Shown in pieces: positions 1-9,309 of a stretch of DNA of 64,000 nt. The first letter of the stretch is position 1. Every line of letters begins with the position of its first letter. Below the pieces are notes generated by a model that worked only from the letters and a program-made list of their open reading frames with translations, had not been told where the DNA came from and did no database searches. Origin of the DNA: an uncultured Fulvivirga sp. (lineage in GTDB: Bacteria; Bacteroidota; Bacteroidia; Cytophagales; Cyclobacteriaceae). Made by a program: the position numbers and the translations under genes. The stretch lies in contig CANMSE010000006.1 in the NCBI GenBank assembly GCA_947500555.1, positions 169,653-233,652 on the forward strand, in the 5' to 3' direction.

Positions 1-768
1 GTTCCCATCAGAATCGTATAACACATACGTACCACTAGTACCCGCAGCATTCCAAGTAGCCTCATAAGTCTTATCGCCATCAATAAAATAGGTTAATGCT
101 CCGGAGCCATCTGGACTCACTAATACTTCTGTCACAATACTGAAAGAATCTACGGCTAAAATATACTTAAACTCAAAAGCACCCAAAGCATCTTCGGACC
201 ACTCAAACTTGAATAAATAAGTATCATCGGATATATCTTCGCTAAGTAGATTAGCTGTAAAAATCTCCATGAAGCCATTTCTCAAGTCATCTTTACTTTC
301 TTCAGCATAGATAATCTTGTTTAACGGGCCTTCATTAAACCCTAAGAAAATTTCAAATATGTACTTACTGCCTCCGTCAGTCACTTGGTAAGCGTAGGTA
401 TATGTATTTCCAACACCATCATTACCAGACCATGTATACACCACCACATCATCCTCTACCCTTCCATTTCTTCCACTTTTCCTTCCAATTGGTGTAGTGG
501 ATTTAGTAGCACCTGCAGGGGCTTCAAAAACTGATAGCCATGTAGATAAGCTATTGACTGATTGTAAATACCCATTAATGGCTGCCGCCTGTGGATCTGA
601 TGAAGATGCCAAACCAGAAGGTATAGTAATGGGAGGTTGTGATGCATCAAACCCTATCTCAGCATTTTCTAAGTTTGTAGTAGCTTGAGGATCATCATCG
701 TCATCATTACATGATGCCAGAAATCCAACAGTTAAAAGAATAATAAAGAGTCTCCAATACTTTTTCAT
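1..768 (-). CDS. Lipoprotein of unknown function, C-terminus cut by the window edge
   Basis: An open frame of 256 codons starts at an ATG (768-766) and runs off the left edge without a stop, so the C-terminus is missing. The first residues are a basic start (MKKYWR), a hydrophobic stretch and the lipobox LASC, with Cys20 as the lipidated residue, followed by a run of five Asp. The rest is rich in Asp, Ser, Thr and aromatic residues and reads like a beta-rich secreted domain. I recognise no family. It is divergent from the cyclophilin gene at 922, so the 153 bases between them must hold two promoters. It is most likely an outer-membrane or surface lipoprotein. Confidence 0.7.
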   Translation of the reverse strand, partial: MKKYWRLFIILLTVGFLASCNDDDDDPQATTNLENAEIGFDASQPPITIPSGLASSSDPQAAAINGYLQSVNSLSTWLSVFEAPAGATKSTTPIGRKSGRNGRVEDDVVVYTWSGNDGVGNTYTYAYQVTDGGSKYIFEIFLGFNEGPLNKIIYAEESKDDLRNGFMEIFTANLLSEDISDDTYLFKFEWSEDALGAFEFKYILAVDSFSIVTEVLVSPDGSGALTYFIDGDKTYEATWNAAGTSGTYVLYDSDGN

Positions 769-921
769 AGTAAAATTAATTGTTAATAATCAGTAAGTTA
801 TGAATAGGCTAAGTGATAATCAAGAATAAAGTGATTACATAAAAAAGTAATTATTCTTTGCTCTGAATGACACTTTGTATAGCATTGTCCAAAATTTCAG
901 AAAATCATAACTATCCGAAAG

Positions 922-1779
922 ATGAAAAATATTTTATACTTAGCTACAATCTTGCTAATTAGTTCATGCGCCTCAGATAAAGACTACCTAGTAACCATAA
1001 AAACCAGACATGGGGATATGAAGGCCATCTTGTTTGATAAAACTCCAAAACACAAGGAAAACTTTATTAAGCTAGCAAAAGAAGGTTTTTACGACAGTAC
1101 TCTTTTTCACAGAGTGATTCAAGATTTTATGATACAGACAGGTGATCCTAATTCTAAAGGTGCTGAAAGTGGCTCTCGATTAGGAAATGGTGGACCAGGC
1201 TACACTGTCCCTGCCGAGTTTAATGAAGACCTATATCATATGAAAGGTGCGCTCTCTGCTGCTAGACAAGGTGATCAGGTAAACCCAGAAAAGAAGTCTA
1301 GTGGTAGCCAGTTTTATATTGTACAAGGAAAAGTATGGACTAACGAGGAGCTAACACTGGATATGAATAAACTTGGACAGGCATGTCAACAAATGATCCA
1401 AAAGCCGGAACACGACTCCATCAGACAGGTACTTATCAATATATACCAAACAAATGGTCCTGAAGCCTATGGTGAAAAACTGGTAGAGTTAAAGGATTTT
1501 ATTTCTGCTGAAATGAATGTTAATGTATCCAGAGATGTAAATCCGGAAAGAGTTGCAACTTATACCTCTATTGGTGGCGCTCCGCACTTGGATGATGAAT
1601 ACACAGTTTTTGGCAAAGTAATACAAGGACTTGAAGTTATTGATAAAATCGCTGCAGAAGATACTGACCCAGCCGATAGACCAACAAACGATGTGATGTT
1701 AACGATGGAAGTGGAGGAATTACCTAAGAAGAAAATCACAAAACTCTATGGGTATGAATATCCTGTAGAGGAGAAATGA
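922..1779 (+). CDS. Cyclophilin-type peptidyl-prolyl isomerase lipoprotein
   Basis: The product catalyses cis-trans isomerisation of prolyl bonds during folding of exported proteins. It begins with a lipoprotein signal (lipobox ISSC, Cys16). The cyclophilin core follows: a beta strand ending in GDMKAILF, the FHRVIQDFMIQTGD motif with the catalytic Arg, and the SGSQFYI segment. A roughly 90-residue helical insertion follows QGKVW and precedes the last core part (DEYTVFGKVIQGLEVIDKI). Such insertions are common in Bacteroidota cyclophilins. At 285 residues it is longer than a minimal cyclophilin (about 165). Its stop overlaps the next start by four bases (ATGA), so the two genes are probably cotranslated. 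Confidence 0.9.
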   Translation: MKNILYLATILLISSCASDKDYLVTIKTRHGDMKAILFDKTPKHKENFIKLAKEGFYDSTLFHRVIQDFMIQTGDPNSKGAESGSRLGNGGPGYTVPAEFNEDLYHMKGALSAARQGDQVNPEKKSSGSQFYIVQGKVWTNEELTLDMNKLGQACQQMIQKPEHDSIRQVLINIYQTNGPEAYGEKLVELKDFISAEMNVNVSRDVNPERVATYTSIGGAPHLDDEYTVFGKVIQGLEVIDKIAAEDTDPADRPTNDVMLTMEVEELPKKKITKLYGYEYPVEEK

Positions 1780-2672
1780 AAATACTAATTACAGGAAGTA
1801 ATGGGCTACTAGGCCAAAAACTTGTTGAGTTATTGACCAAACATAAAAAAGAGGTTATAGCAACAGCAAGAGGCAACAACCGACTTCCTGAAAGTTGGGC
1901 GGGTTATGAGTTTGTAAGCTTGGATATTACAAATCAACTGCAGGTTGAGTCGGTATTGACGAAATATGAACCCGAAGTTGTAATCAATACAGCTGCCATG
2001 ACTAACGTTGACGAGTGTGAAAAAGAGCAGAAGGCCTGTTATACATTGAATGTAGAGGCAGTTAGTCATTTAATTTCCAGTTGTAAAAAAATCAATGCTC
2101 ACTTAATCCACCTCTCTACTGACTTTATTTTTGATGGTTCTCATGGCCCTCTGACTGAAGAGGAAAAGCCAAACCCTGTTAGTTTTTATGGAGAGAGCAA
2201 ATTAAAGTCAGAACAACTACTAGAACAAAGTACTATCAACTGGAGTATTGTCCGTACAGTTTTAGTTTATGGAGTAGCTCATGACATGAGCAGGTCAAAC
2301 ATTATCTTATGGGTAAAAAACAGTCTAGAAAATCATACTGAAATACAAGTAGTTAACGATCAATGGCGTACCCCCACACTAGCAGAAGATTTAGCCATGG
2401 GTTGTTATTTGGTTGCTAAGAAAAAGGCTAAAGGAGTTTTTAACATCAGTGGGAAAGATATGCTGACTCCATATGATATGGCCTTAGCTACAGCTGATTT
2501 TTTTGACCTTGATAAATCACTAATCAAAGAGACTGATGGCTCCAAGTTTACTCAAACTGCTAAGCGACCGCCAAAAACCGGTTTCATTATTGACAAAGCA
2601 AAAAGTGAACTAGGTTACCAGCCGCACACTTTTCTAGAAGGACTTCAAGTTTTAAAGGGTCAGCTTAAATAA
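1776..2672 (+). CDS. RmlD-like sugar-nucleotide reductase (SDR family)
   Basis: This is a 298-residue extended short-chain dehydrogenase/reductase of the dTDP-4-dehydrorhamnose reductase type. The N-terminal Rossmann motif is ITGSNGLLG, NTAAMTNVDECE matches the cofactor and substrate region typical of RmlD, and YGESK is the catalytic YxxxK. It probably reduces a 4-keto-sugar nucleotide for cell-surface polysaccharide, using NAD(P)H. No other rhamnose-pathway gene is adjacent, so the exact substrate is open; the same fold is used in MAT2B-like proteins. The start overlaps the cyclophilin stop. The stop codon sits inside the hairpin of a strong terminator, ending this two-gene unit. Confidence 0.85.
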   Translation: MKILITGSNGLLGQKLVELLTKHKKEVIATARGNNRLPESWAGYEFVSLDITNQLQVESVLTKYEPEVVINTAAMTNVDECEKEQKACYTLNVEAVSHLISSCKKINAHLIHLSTDFIFDGSHGPLTEEEKPNPVSFYGESKLKSEQLLEQSTINWSIVRTVLVYGVAHDMSRSNIILWVKNSLENHTEIQVVNDQWRTPTLAEDLAMGCYLVAKKKAKGVFNISGKDMLTPYDMALATADFFDLDKSLIKETDGSKFTQTAKRPPKTGFIIDKAKSELGYQPHTFLEGLQVLKGQLK

Positions 2673-2684
2673 GCTGACCTTTTT
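2658..2684 (+). terminator. Rho-independent terminator overlapping the RmlD-like stop codon
   Basis: A perfect 9-bp stem (2658-2666 paired with 2671-2679) with the loop AAAT is followed by five T (2680-2684). The TAA stop of the reductase gene (2670-2672) lies in the loop and 3' arm. A translating ribosome would therefore cover the hairpin until it releases. Confidence 0.85.
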
Positions 2685-2718
2685 GATTAAATTCAATGCC
2701 TAATTCTTTCTAAACATT

Positions 2719-5046
2719 ATGAAACTCTTTAAGCGAATCATTGTCATCATCGGTGTTATACTATTTTTTCTGACCATCAACTTGTTTTTCTATGCTGCTG
2801 GTCTGGAGCCTAAGTATGATGGAAAGCTGGATCTAAAAGGACTAAGTGCTACAGTCGAGGTAAACTTCGACACTTACGGTATTCCACATATTTTCGCTAA
2901 TAACAACCAAGATGCCTATCGTGCTTTGGGATATATACATGCTCAAGATAGGTTGTGGCAAATGGAGCTAATGCGTAGAATTGCTCCAGGTAGGTTATCC
3001 GAAATGTTTGGTCCTGATTTAGTAGAGACAGACAAGTTTTTTAAGACTTTGGGAATCCATAGGCAATCGAAAAAAGAGGCTGCTGAATTACTTAATACCG
3101 ACAACAACCAAAAAATACTGGCTCTTTCCTATTTAGATGGAGTAAATCAGTTTATCGAAGAAGGTCCAACTCCTGTCGAATTCATGCTTCTTGGTTTAGA
3201 TAAAGAGGCCTATACTTTAGAAGATATGTACAATGTCATAGGGTATATCGCTTTCTCTTTTGCACATGCTCAAAAGTGTGACCCCATTTTTACCAACATA
3301 GCTAAAAATTTGGGACCAGAATACTTGACGGATTTAGATGTGGAGCCAGACGGTAATACCGAAATGATCAAAAACTATCCTAAACAAGCTACCCTTGATT
3401 CACTCTTGGCTAAATCCAGTAATGTAGTTAATACACTCCCTGCACCTGCCTGGCTGGGTAGTAATAGTTGGGTAGTGAGTCCCGAGAAATCAGCTACAGG
3501 AAATGTGATCTTTGCGAATGATCCTCATATGCAATTCAGTCAACCTGGAGTGTGGTATGAAGCCCATGTTGTTACTCCTGACTGGGAGCGATATGGATAT
3601 CATGCCGCATTGATACCGTTTGCATTGCTGACCCATAATAGAGAATATTCCGTGGGTTTAACCATGTTTTTGAATGATGATGTCGATTTTTATTATAATG
3701 CTGAAGTAGAAAATAATTTCGAAGAGGAAATCATCGTCAAAGATGATGAGTCAATAACCATTGAAGTTCAGGAATCTACTCATGGGCCAATCATGAGCTC
3801 GGTCATTGGCTCACTAGAAGACCAACCCGTAGCCTTATGGTGGACATACTTGCAAACCCAGATGGAGTCAATGGAGGCTCTTTACCTGATCAATCATGCC
3901 AAAGGTATTGATGATGTAAGACTTGGTGCCTCAAAAATAAATGCTCCAGGGCTCAATGTTATGTATGGCGATGCAAAAGGTAATATTGCCTGGTGGGCCA
4001 GTGCTAAGTTGCACTTAATGGACTCAACATTAAACAGGCGTCTGATTTTGGATGCAAAAGATCCTCGCACAAAAGAAATAACATGGCTACCCTTTGAAGA
4101 AAATCCACAGGCTGAGAATCCCCCATGGAATTATGTATACAGCACCAATAATCAACCTGATACGATCAAGGGTGGTTTGTATCCAGGTTACTATGTCCCG
4201 GAAGATCGAGCACTACGCATAGTAGAATTATTGGAAAGTAAGAAAGAACTGGATGTGGAAGATTACCAGCAGTTTTTTTTAGACAATACCAATCCAATAG
4301 CCGCTAAGATTGCTCACGAATTTGCTGGCTTGTTGGAAGCTAAATATGAGCCATCAAAAGCCGCCATCAAAATATTAGCTGATTGGGATGGTAATTACAG
4401 GCGTGAATCTACTGCACCTGTTATATATGAAAAAATGATCTATCATACCCTTCGTTTAGCAATGAAGAATAAATTAGATTCCATTTATTTTCAAGAGTTT
4501 TTCAATACCCACCAGGTTAAAAAATCATTAGATAATCTAATTCACAATGACGAATCTGTCTGGTGGGATGATCCGTCTACCAGTGAAATCGAAACCAGAT
4601 CAATGATTTTTAATCAAGCTTTTACTATTACAATAGAAGAATTAACTGAGCAGCTTGGTGACCTGAAAAAATGGAAATGGGGAGACGTGCATACGCTAGA
4701 ACATCCGCATCCAATGGGCCAGGTTTCTTTACTCAAGCCATTTTTCAATGTAGGTACTTTTAAAATGGATGCTGCAGATGCGGTCCTTAATAAGTTGAGC
4801 TATACAAGGGACGGTTCAGGCACTTATCCGATTACCTCCGGACCATCCACCAGAAGGCTGATTAATTTTGCAGATATTGAAAATTCTTTGAGTATTCTTC
4901 CAACCGGTCAAAGTGGCAATCCACTAAGTGAACATTACAACGATCAGGCTGAATTGTATGTTAAGGGAAAATGGAGAAAAATGCTGATGAATAAAGATGA
5001 AATCAAACAAAAATCGACAGGAACACTGGTCCTTTCACCTAACTGA
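2719..5046 (+). CDS. Penicillin acylase family N-terminal-nucleophile hydrolase
   Basis: At 775 residues this has the usual length of the family. Residues about 5-27 form one membrane anchor or uncleaved signal. An alpha-subunit region (HAQDRLWQMELMRR) follows, then the self-processing site LGSNSWV. Ser248 after the Gly would be the catalytic N-terminal nucleophile once the chain is cleaved into alpha and beta subunits. FANDPH and the conserved Asn of the beta subunit are present. The family hydrolyses amide bonds of beta-lactams or, more often, acyl-homoserine lactones and other N-acyl compounds; the substrate cannot be told from sequence. It stands alone behind a terminator and converges on the next gene with one base between them. 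Confidence 0.9.
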   Translation: MKLFKRIIVIIGVILFFLTINLFFYAAGLEPKYDGKLDLKGLSATVEVNFDTYGIPHIFANNNQDAYRALGYIHAQDRLWQMELMRRIAPGRLSEMFGPDLVETDKFFKTLGIHRQSKKEAAELLNTDNNQKILALSYLDGVNQFIEEGPTPVEFMLLGLDKEAYTLEDMYNVIGYIAFSFAHAQKCDPIFTNIAKNLGPEYLTDLDVEPDGNTEMIKNYPKQATLDSLLAKSSNVVNTLPAPAWLGSNSWVVSPEKSATGNVIFANDPHMQFSQPGVWYEAHVVTPDWERYGYHAALIPFALLTHNREYSVGLTMFLNDDVDFYYNAEVENNFEEEIIVKDDESITIEVQESTHGPIMSSVIGSLEDQPVALWWTYLQTQMESMEALYLINHAKGIDDVRLGASKINAPGLNVMYGDAKGNIAWWASAKLHLMDSTLNRRLILDAKDPRTKEITWLPFEENPQAENPPWNYVYSTNNQPDTIKGGLYPGYYVPEDRALRIVELLESKKELDVEDYQQFFLDNTNPIAAKIAHEFAGLLEAKYEPSKAAIKILADWDGNYRRESTAPVIYEKMIYHTLRLAMKNKLDSIYFQEFFNTHQVKKSLDNLIHNDESVWWDDPSTSEIETRSMIFNQAFTITIEELTEQLGDLKKWKWGDVHTLEHPHPMGQVSLLKPFFNVGTFKMDAADAVLNKLSYTRDGSGTYPITSGPSTRRLINFADIENSLSILPTGQSGNPLSEHYNDQAELYVKGKWRKMLMNKDEIKQKSTGTLVLSPN

Positions 5047-5047
5047 A

Positions 5048-5641
5048 TTAAAGATTTTTGACCTTTTGAAAGTATTCTACCCATTGCTCTTCGGTATCTA
5101 TATCTATTGCTCCTAAGGGAAATGATACTCCAAAGGCACCATATACCATGGTAAGTATTGAAAAATCATCAGAATCCTTAATTTTCAATACCTCTTTAAA
5201 GTACATCTGATCAACTAGTATGGGCATTCCATAATCATTATTGTAGGAGGCTGCTACGATATTATGCCCTGCTTCATGGGCATCAATCATACGTTGAAGT
5301 AGCTCAACATCAACATATGGCTGATCACAAGTCATGAAAATTACTCTTTCAATATCCGGATGATTTCTGTGCAAATAATCCAACCCACATTTTATTGAAC
5401 TCCCAATACCTTTTTTCCAGTTTATATTTAACACTACTTCAGTGGGAAGTGGATTGATCTCTCTCTCTAAGCGAGCATAATTAAATCCTAAAACTGTTAT
5501 GACAGGAACCGGAAAGCTGCAACCAACCTGAACCGTTTTCTTTAGGAAGGATGTTCCGTTAATCTCAAGCAACTGTTTGGGAAAATTCAGTCGACTGCTT
5601 TCACCTGCAGCAAGAATTACAATTCCATATCCTCCTTTCAT
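5048..5641 (-). CDS. MobA-like nucleotidyltransferase
   Basis: The product resembles the MobA/MocA group, which transfers a CMP, GMP or similar nucleotide to molybdopterin or a related acceptor. The signature loop is LAAGESSRLNFPKQ with the binding Lys, GIGSSIKCGL matches the acceptor region, and MTCDQPYV carries the metal-binding Asp. The chosen ATG (5641) gives MKGGYGIV directly before the first strand; an ATG at 5662 would add seven residues. No molybdoenzyme or xdhC gene lies next to it, although a MOSC protein is encoded 5 kb away, so a link to molybdenum cofactor is only inference. The gene converges on the penicillin acylase. Confidence 0.8.
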   Translation of the reverse strand: MKGGYGIVILAAGESSRLNFPKQLLEINGTSFLKKTVQVGCSFPVPVITVLGFNYARLEREINPLPTEVVLNINWKKGIGSSIKCGLDYLHRNHPDIERVIFMTCDQPYVDVELLQRMIDAHEAGHNIVAASYNNDYGMPILVDQMYFKEVLKIKDSDDFSILTMVYGAFGVSFPLGAIDIDTEEQWVEYFQKVKNL

Positions 5642-5810
5642 TATCAATAATTTTAGTGACAATTCATAAGTAAATAATCACCCAAAGCGGGGGTATTTAG
5701 GGATCGTCTCGATTGATTTTGGAGGTTTTATTTGGTGACAAAAATTTCGATATGTGTAAATGAAATTTTCAATTAGCAGGAAAGCCAATAGTATTTATGC
5801 ATACGACCTT

Positions 5811-5818
5811 TATATTTG
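5811..5818 (+). promoter_or_regulatory. Candidate -7 box (TATATTTG) of the DUF2141 gene
   Basis: TATATTTG matches the Bacteroidota -7 consensus TAnnTTTG exactly and ends seven bases before the ATG at 5826. If used, the transcript would have almost no leader. I see no good TTG at the expected -33 distance, so the call is tentative. Confidence 0.4.
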
Positions 5819-5825
5819 CACCATC

Positions 5826-6260
5826 ATGGGAAGACATAACTATCTTGTAATTCTGTTATTGGCCTTTCAGCCATATAATTTATCTGCTTCAAATAACACT
5901 AGTAGGTTAACAGTCGTGGTAGATAACATAAAAAAAGCTGATGGTGAGGTTATAATAACGATTTTTAATAAGCAGGAAGATTTTCTAAAAAAATATTATC
6001 GCCTCATATCGGTACCGGCTAATGAAGATGGTCAGGTAGAAGCATTCTTTGAAGGGCTTCCTGAGGGCCAGTATTCCGTAAGCGTAATTCATGATGAAAA
6101 TAGCAACGGAGAACTGGACAAAAATTTAATTGGTGTTCCTAAAGAAGGGTTTGGGTTTTCCAATAATAAAATGGGCACTTTTGGCCCCCCCTCGTATAAA
6201 GACTGTCTGGTTGATGTAGCCAATAAATCTGAGATAAAGATCGTTTTAAAGAGTTTTTAG
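5826..6260 (+). CDS. DUF2141 exported protein
   Basis: From the ATG at 5826 the product has a signal peptide (MGRHNYLVILLLAF, cut near LSAS) and a single DUF2141 domain. The domain is a small beta-sandwich recognised by the opening strand LTVVVDNIKKADGEVIITIFN, the loop HDENSNGELDKN and the end of the domain around GFGFSNN. An earlier in-frame ATG at 5760 would put 22 residues before the signal and is less likely. The biochemical role of DUF2141 is unknown; members are found in Bacteroidota and proteobacterial envelopes. Eleven bases separate it from the TPR-CHAT gene, so the two are probably cotranscribed. Confidence 0.8.
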   Translation: MGRHNYLVILLLAFQPYNLSASNNTSRLTVVVDNIKKADGEVIITIFNKQEDFLKKYYRLISVPANEDGQVEAFFEGLPEGQYSVSVIHDENSNGELDKNLIGVPKEGFGFSNNKMGTFGPPSYKDCLVDVANKSEIKIVLKSF

Positions 6261-6270
6261 ACACTCTGAT

Positions 6271-8859
6271 ATGCGATTGGCACTCACATTTCTGTCCTTA
6301 GTATTATCACTTCCTATATTTGGCCAGGAATGGCAAAAACTTAATCAGAAGACACAATTCCTATATTCCAATGGCAAGTATGAGGAGGCAATAGAAAGTG
6401 CTAACAAAGCACTTGTAGAAGCCGAGAAAGCCTATGGCAAAACGAGTGACGCTTACCTTGCAAGTCTTACAAATAGGGCTTATGCGGAATCAGCGCTTGG
6501 AAATTATTTACATGCATTAAATGGTTTTCATACAGCTGCAGATTTAAGTTTTCTACAATACAGACTTCCTCATATCAATCAGCTAGAGTCCGTCACAGAA
6601 TTGTCAAAAGCCTATATGAATATAGCCAGGTATGATAGTGCGGAGCACTTTCTTGACGTGGCCCAATATATATTCACAAGCATTCCTCAGAAAAATAAAG
6701 CGCATTACGATAGCTCTTTATGGTCACTAACTAATGCATATATCAACATCGTTGCTCTGCGCGCTTCACTTAGTCATAAGAAAGGTCAGGTGGTCAAAAG
6801 CGTACAAACCCTTGAGGAGTTAATTCAATTGATAAAAGACACTTATCAAAACGACTATGAAAGACTACCCCATTACAGAACGGCAGTAAGTAATCTAAGT
6901 ACATTCTATAATGAACTTTACAACCTGCAGAAAGCCAAAGAATACGCTGTCCTCTATTATCAATTGATAGAAAAAGACAGTAACGAATTAGACCTAATTC
7001 ATGCCTTTCAAAATCTGGGAAGTATCTATCGCAACTTAGAAAATGATTCGGCTAATTATTATTGGGATCAAGCGATTAAGGTTATTGAAGCTGGTGATTA
7101 TAAAAATACTCGCATCCATACAGTGACGCTTAATAATCTGGGGGAGTGGTCATTGCATAATGAGGACTATGAAACTTCCATTCAATTATTACAAAAGTCA
7201 TTAGACATACAAAACTCAAAACAGGCCATTAACCCTCCACTACATCAAACTACTTTATATAACCTTGCGGAAGCATATAGATGGTCGGGTAATTATGAAA
7301 AAGCTGACATGATTTACAGTTCCCTGATGGATGACTTAATTGATGATATTAAACATAATTTCACTTACCTCACCGACAATGAAAAAATAGCCTTCTACAA
7401 CAATCAGGTAGAATTAATTGATAATTATAAAACCTTTGGTTTAGAAATTAGTGGGGTAATACCATTGCAAGACGGTGATGAGCCCTATATCAACAGGGAG
7501 ATATTTGGTAAACTTTACAACCTTCAGTTGAACACAAAGGCCATTATTTTGAATGCCAGTAAACGCATGAAGAAAAACATTTTAGAAAGCGGTGATAGCA
7601 CATTGATTAATGTTTACACATTATGGGAAGAACGGAAGAATAGGTATGCCCAGGCGTTGTTACAAGATAACTTTTTAGAAAAAGACCTGGCTACCCTTGC
7701 TCAAAAAATTGAAGAAAATGAGAAGTGGTTAACCACCAACTCACAAAAATTTAAATCTGGATTTACTTTTGAAAATGTAACATGGGAAGATGTGCGGAAT
7801 AAGCTTAAACCCGATGAAGCTGCTGTAGAAATAATCAGACTCCTGGATGGATTGATCTACGGAGCATTGATAGTAACACCGGAAACAGACCGTCCAGCCT
7901 TAGCACTCATCATGAGTACTCGATCAAAACACCTCGAGAAACAATTTTATCAGCAGTATCGCAATGCTATGACCTATCAATTGACAGACACGATATCTTT
8001 TTCTACTTATTGGAAACCAATTGAGGATAAGCTGGTTGAGATTACCGGTTCTATTCCCAACAAAATCTTCTTTTCGAACGATGGTATCTACAATCAACTA
8101 AATGTAAATACATTATTTAATGGAAAAGACTATGTTATTGATCAAACTGATATTGTTTTTGTCACTAATACAAAAGAGATAGTAGGTAAAAAGCAAAACC
8201 GTAAAGCTGCCAGAACTGCTACACTTTTTGGTAGGCCAAGTTTTTCTACTTATGATCATGACCAGATTCAATTTGATGATCTGCCCGGAACGGGGAAAGA
8301 AGTAGAACTAATAAATGAAACATTAGTTGCCAGCAATTGGGATACAAAATTGTTTATGGCCGAATCGGCCACTGAACAAAATATTAAACTAATAGAAAAT
8401 CCTTCGGTGCTACATGTTGCAAGTCATGGGTACTTTAGTCCTGAAAGTAATGATGACTTTGCCAGAAAAATGATTACTTCAGGTATTGCCCTGGCAGGTG
8501 TGAACGATCCGATTAAAAAGGAAGACGATGGTCTGTTCACAGCTTTTGAAGTGCTTAATCTCAATTTGGAAGCCACTCAATTAGTGGTGCTCTCGGCATG
8601 TGAAACTGCACTGGGAACCAATAGTGGAGAAGGTGTTTACGGCCTGCAGCGTGCTTTACATGTAGCTGGAGCAAACAATATGATCATGAGTTTGTGGAAA
8701 GTAGATGATACAGCTACCCAAAAGCTTATGGAGCAGTTTTATAAAAACTGGACGGCATCAAATGACTTGAGATTAGCATTTCGTGAAGCTCAGTTCTCCA
8801 TTCGAAAAAGCTACAATCATCCATATTATTGGGGAGCTTTTATACTTATTGGCAACTAG
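6271..8859 (+). CDS. Exported TPR-CHAT caspase-like protease
   Basis: This 862-residue protein begins with a signal peptide ending near IFGQ. Residues about 25-370 are tetratricopeptide repeats, recognisable as repeated A-x-x-Y-x-x-A helices. The C-terminal third is a CHAT peptidase domain: VASHGYF supplies the catalytic His (His719) and LSACETALG the catalytic Cys (Cys777), followed by the usual GLQRALHVAGA and SLWKVDD. Both catalytic residues are present, so it is probably an active clan CD cysteine protease. The chain ends at GAFILIGN with no membrane helix after the domain, which suggests a periplasmic or secreted protein. The substrate is unknown. Confidence 0.88.
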   Translation: MRLALTFLSLVLSLPIFGQEWQKLNQKTQFLYSNGKYEEAIESANKALVEAEKAYGKTSDAYLASLTNRAYAESALGNYLHALNGFHTAADLSFLQYRLPHINQLESVTELSKAYMNIARYDSAEHFLDVAQYIFTSIPQKNKAHYDSSLWSLTNAYINIVALRASLSHKKGQVVKSVQTLEELIQLIKDTYQNDYERLPHYRTAVSNLSTFYNELYNLQKAKEYAVLYYQLIEKDSNELDLIHAFQNLGSIYRNLENDSANYYWDQAIKVIEAGDYKNTRIHTVTLNNLGEWSLHNEDYETSIQLLQKSLDIQNSKQAINPPLHQTTLYNLAEAYRWSGNYEKADMIYSSLMDDLIDDIKHNFTYLTDNEKIAFYNNQVELIDNYKTFGLEISGVIPLQDGDEPYINREIFGKLYNLQLNTKAIILNASKRMKKNILESGDSTLINVYTLWEERKNRYAQALLQDNFLEKDLATLAQKIEENEKWLTTNSQKFKSGFTFENVTWEDVRNKLKPDEAAVEIIRLLDGLIYGALIVTPETDRPALALIMSTRSKHLEKQFYQQYRNAMTYQLTDTISFSTYWKPIEDKLVEITGSIPNKIFFSNDGIYNQLNVNTLFNGKDYVIDQTDIVFVTNTKEIVGKKQNRKAARTATLFGRPSFSTYDHDQIQFDDLPGTGKEVELINETLVASNWDTKLFMAESATEQNIKLIENPSVLHVASHGYFSPESNDDFARKMITSGIALAGVNDPIKKEDDGLFTAFEVLNLNLEATQLVVLSACETALGTNSGEGVYGLQRALHVAGANNMIMSLWKVDDTATQKLMEQFYKNWTASNDLRLAFREAQFSIRKSYNHPYYWGAFILIGN

Positions 8860-8865
8860 ACCTTG

Positions 8866-9309
8866 CTAAGGCTGGTTTGAACAATCTGTTAACGCCTGGT
8901 CCACTTTATCTATACTGACCATGCCTTTTTCATTACCCCAACTGTTGTAGATGTATGTAGCTATTTCAGCAATTTCCAGTTTTTTTAAAGTAGTAACTGC
9001 AGGCATAGGCTGATTGAATACCACGCCATTGACCATAATACTACCCTCCTGCCCATTCTTTATTATGCAAATAGCACGGTCGATATCTTCTAATAAGTAA
9101 TCAGATTTGGACAATGGCGGATATAAACGTCCGAGCCCTTCACCATTGACCTGATGACAATTAGAGCAATGAATGGTATATAGTTGTTGGCCCTCTACCA
9201 TGTATTGTTCAAACTTAACATCATCAGCTACGGAAGCTGACTGGGTGTCTTTTTTACCTGTGCAAGCCATCATGGTTATGGCAGCAATAATCAAAAACTT
9301 ATTTTTCAT
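8866..9309 (-). CDS. Monohaem cytochrome c lipoprotein
   Basis: From the ATG at 9309 the product starts with a lipoprotein signal (MMAC, Cys16) and carries one class I cytochrome c domain. The haem site is CSNCH (Cys48, Cys51, His52), and Met102 in QPMPAV is the likely axial ligand. A start 27 bases upstream is possible but would put residues before the signal. The gene overlaps the SCO gene by 11 bases and is the last of a hemJ-SCO-cytochrome unit, so it is probably an electron carrier for a terminal oxidase or a copper-enzyme pathway. It converges on the CHAT gene with six bases between stops. Confidence 0.9.
   Translation of the reverse strand: MKNKFLIIAAITMMACTGKKDTQSASVADDVKFEQYMVEGQQLYTIHCSNCHQVNGEGLGRLYPPLSKSDYLLEDIDRAICIIKNGQEGSIMVNGVVFNQPMPAVTTLKKLEIAEIATYIYNSWGNEKGMVSIDKVDQALTDCSNQP

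Noticed and set aside
497..688. Short open frames on the plus strand inside the first lipoprotein gene, and many similar shadows elsewhere.
   Set aside because: They lie antisense to or out of frame with well-supported genes and show no protein-like features or start signals.
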